NCBI GenBank assembly: GCA_023213315.1
Contig: JAKCPI010011634.1
Coordinates: 38,181-102,180, forward strand
Reading direction: 5' to 3'
DNA: 64,000 nt
Source of the DNA: Euborellia annulipes
Taxonomy: Eukaryota; Arthropoda; Insecta; Dermaptera; Anisolabididae
Shown here: positions 62,979 to 64,000 of the stretch, in pieces
Position numbering within the stretch: the first letter of the stretch is position 1
Layout: every line of letters starts with the position of its first letter
Notes under the pieces: model-generated
What the model saw: only the letters and a program-made list of their open reading frames with translations
Databases searched by the model: none
Told to the model about the DNA's origin: nothing
Program-made: the position numbers and the translations under genes

Positions 62979-64000
62979 GTGTGTCTGTGCATGATTGCGC
63001 GAAAAATGACAAATAATATTAAAAAATTTTCTCTCTATTTTTATAAAAATAAAATAATTCAAGTGTATAGTATTCTGCAAAATTTATCCCTTTGTGTGGA
63101 GTTAATCCATTTCCATTTGAATGTATAATATATAAACAGGGAGAGTTATTATTAGGGGAATCTGGAGCGAGATCTCGAGGGACGAAAAGGGCACAATCCC
63201 TCACTCTCTTCGCCTCTATCGCTCTTAAAGTTAAGCCTTTCTACAAGTAGATGAAAGTGATGTAAAAAAAAAATATATACTTTTTTAAAGTAATTTATTA
63301 GTCGTGTGAGAGAGGTGGTAGTAATAAATAAAAAGTTACCAAGTCAATAAATTCTTACTTTCTATCATGTATATGAAATATATGGATTTAAAAAATTTGG
63401 GAAGCGAACGAAAATTCTTACTTTATATAGAAAATTCTTCTATTTAAGGGGTAATTGCAAGAAAGAGAAGGAAATAAAAAAGGAAATTGAGAAGATTAAT
63501 CACAACGCAGTCGAGAAAAAAATAGCGACAAATATATACAAGCCTTAATCATATTAAGGAGGGGGTGAATGGAGAGGGTTAATGGGCCGCCGAAAGCGAG
63601 CTTCGTGGTTGGTTTTAAATATATCATATAAATCATTTTGATATAAGTGAATGAAATCACTTGAATTATATCTATAAATAAAATTAAAAAAAAAAGCTTG
63701 GTCTATGGATTGGCGAGATACGTATATAATTGTTGGCACTGGATCAATACTCACTCCGTAGGAAATGCATTAATATTGACGATAAGGAAACAGATGAATT
63801 TTAGATCTCTTAGATTCGGAGAGGATTCTAAATTGAATATTTATCAGTTGACCCTTTTCAAGAATATTATTCATCTTTTTAAAAACACTTAAAAAAAAAA
63901 ACAGAGAAGATATCAAAGTTCACGATAAGTATCGAAACGTTTCTCGATCAAAGAAGGGGAAAGTGTTGTGTATGAGTTTTTTTGTATAGATAAAGCTGCT
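62979..64000. other. Right-edge region, nothing recognised
   Basis: A GC-richer block at 63150-63240 opens a 61-codon minus-strand frame without recognisable domains. It could be an exon or UTR but I cannot support it. The rest is AT-rich. Confidence 0.4.

Noticed and set aside
63019..63204. 61-codon minus-strand frame in a GC-richer patch
   Set aside because: No splice partners, no domain and no support beyond composition.

Overview
This is an AT-rich (roughly 70% A+T), intron-rich animal nuclear sequence. Reconstructed exons encode V-ATPase subunit B, a Rab32/38-family GTPase and an acetyl-CoA hydrolase/transferase. Every splice junction used is GT-AG. Gene style, long transposon-filled introns and a very high load of short DNA transposons and SINEs suggest an arthropod, most probably a copepod crustacean such as a sea louse. 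That placement is inference: no species marker is present.

Layout. (1) 557-15935, minus strand: first three coding exons of a mitochondrial acetyl-CoA hydrolase / 4-hydroxybutyrate CoA-transferase-like gene that runs off the left edge. Its introns of 3.2 and 11.7 kb are full of repeats. (2) 17688-21859, plus strand: complete nine-exon V-ATPase subunit B gene (497 aa), with two E-boxes just upstream and a deleted mariner element in its last intron. (3) 22760-26382, minus strand, convergent with the V-ATPase gene: a seven-exon gene for a 427-aa protein that I do not recognise. (4) 30659-40255, minus strand: complete five-exon Rab32-like gene (401 aa) with a 173-aa N-terminal extension. (5) 51083-51244, minus strand: a probable first coding exon of an unidentified gene. 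(6) 53-64 kb: mainly mobile DNA, including a GC-rich 5'-truncated LINE and a complete-length but dead Tc1-type element.

Mobile DNA is the dominant feature. I can support at least nine hAT-type MITEs with exact or near-exact 8-bp target duplications, several TA-flanked fold-back elements, one TTA-flanked PIF/Harbinger-type MITE, three SINE families (A, B and C), LINE and Copia remnants, and a dispersed repeat (D) with internal and terminal hairpins. Several are nested: a SINE sits inside one arm of a fold-back MITE, and a hAT MITE lies inside another fold-back.

The most unusual signal is a short structured core, CTGAAGAT-stem-CGAAACGTC. It recurs in otherwise unrelated fold-back repeats and the sequence between the constant parts changes while still forming a stem. 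V-ATPase B and Rab32 both act on acidic endolysosomal or lysosome-related compartments, but nothing else here shows that the neighbouring genes work together.
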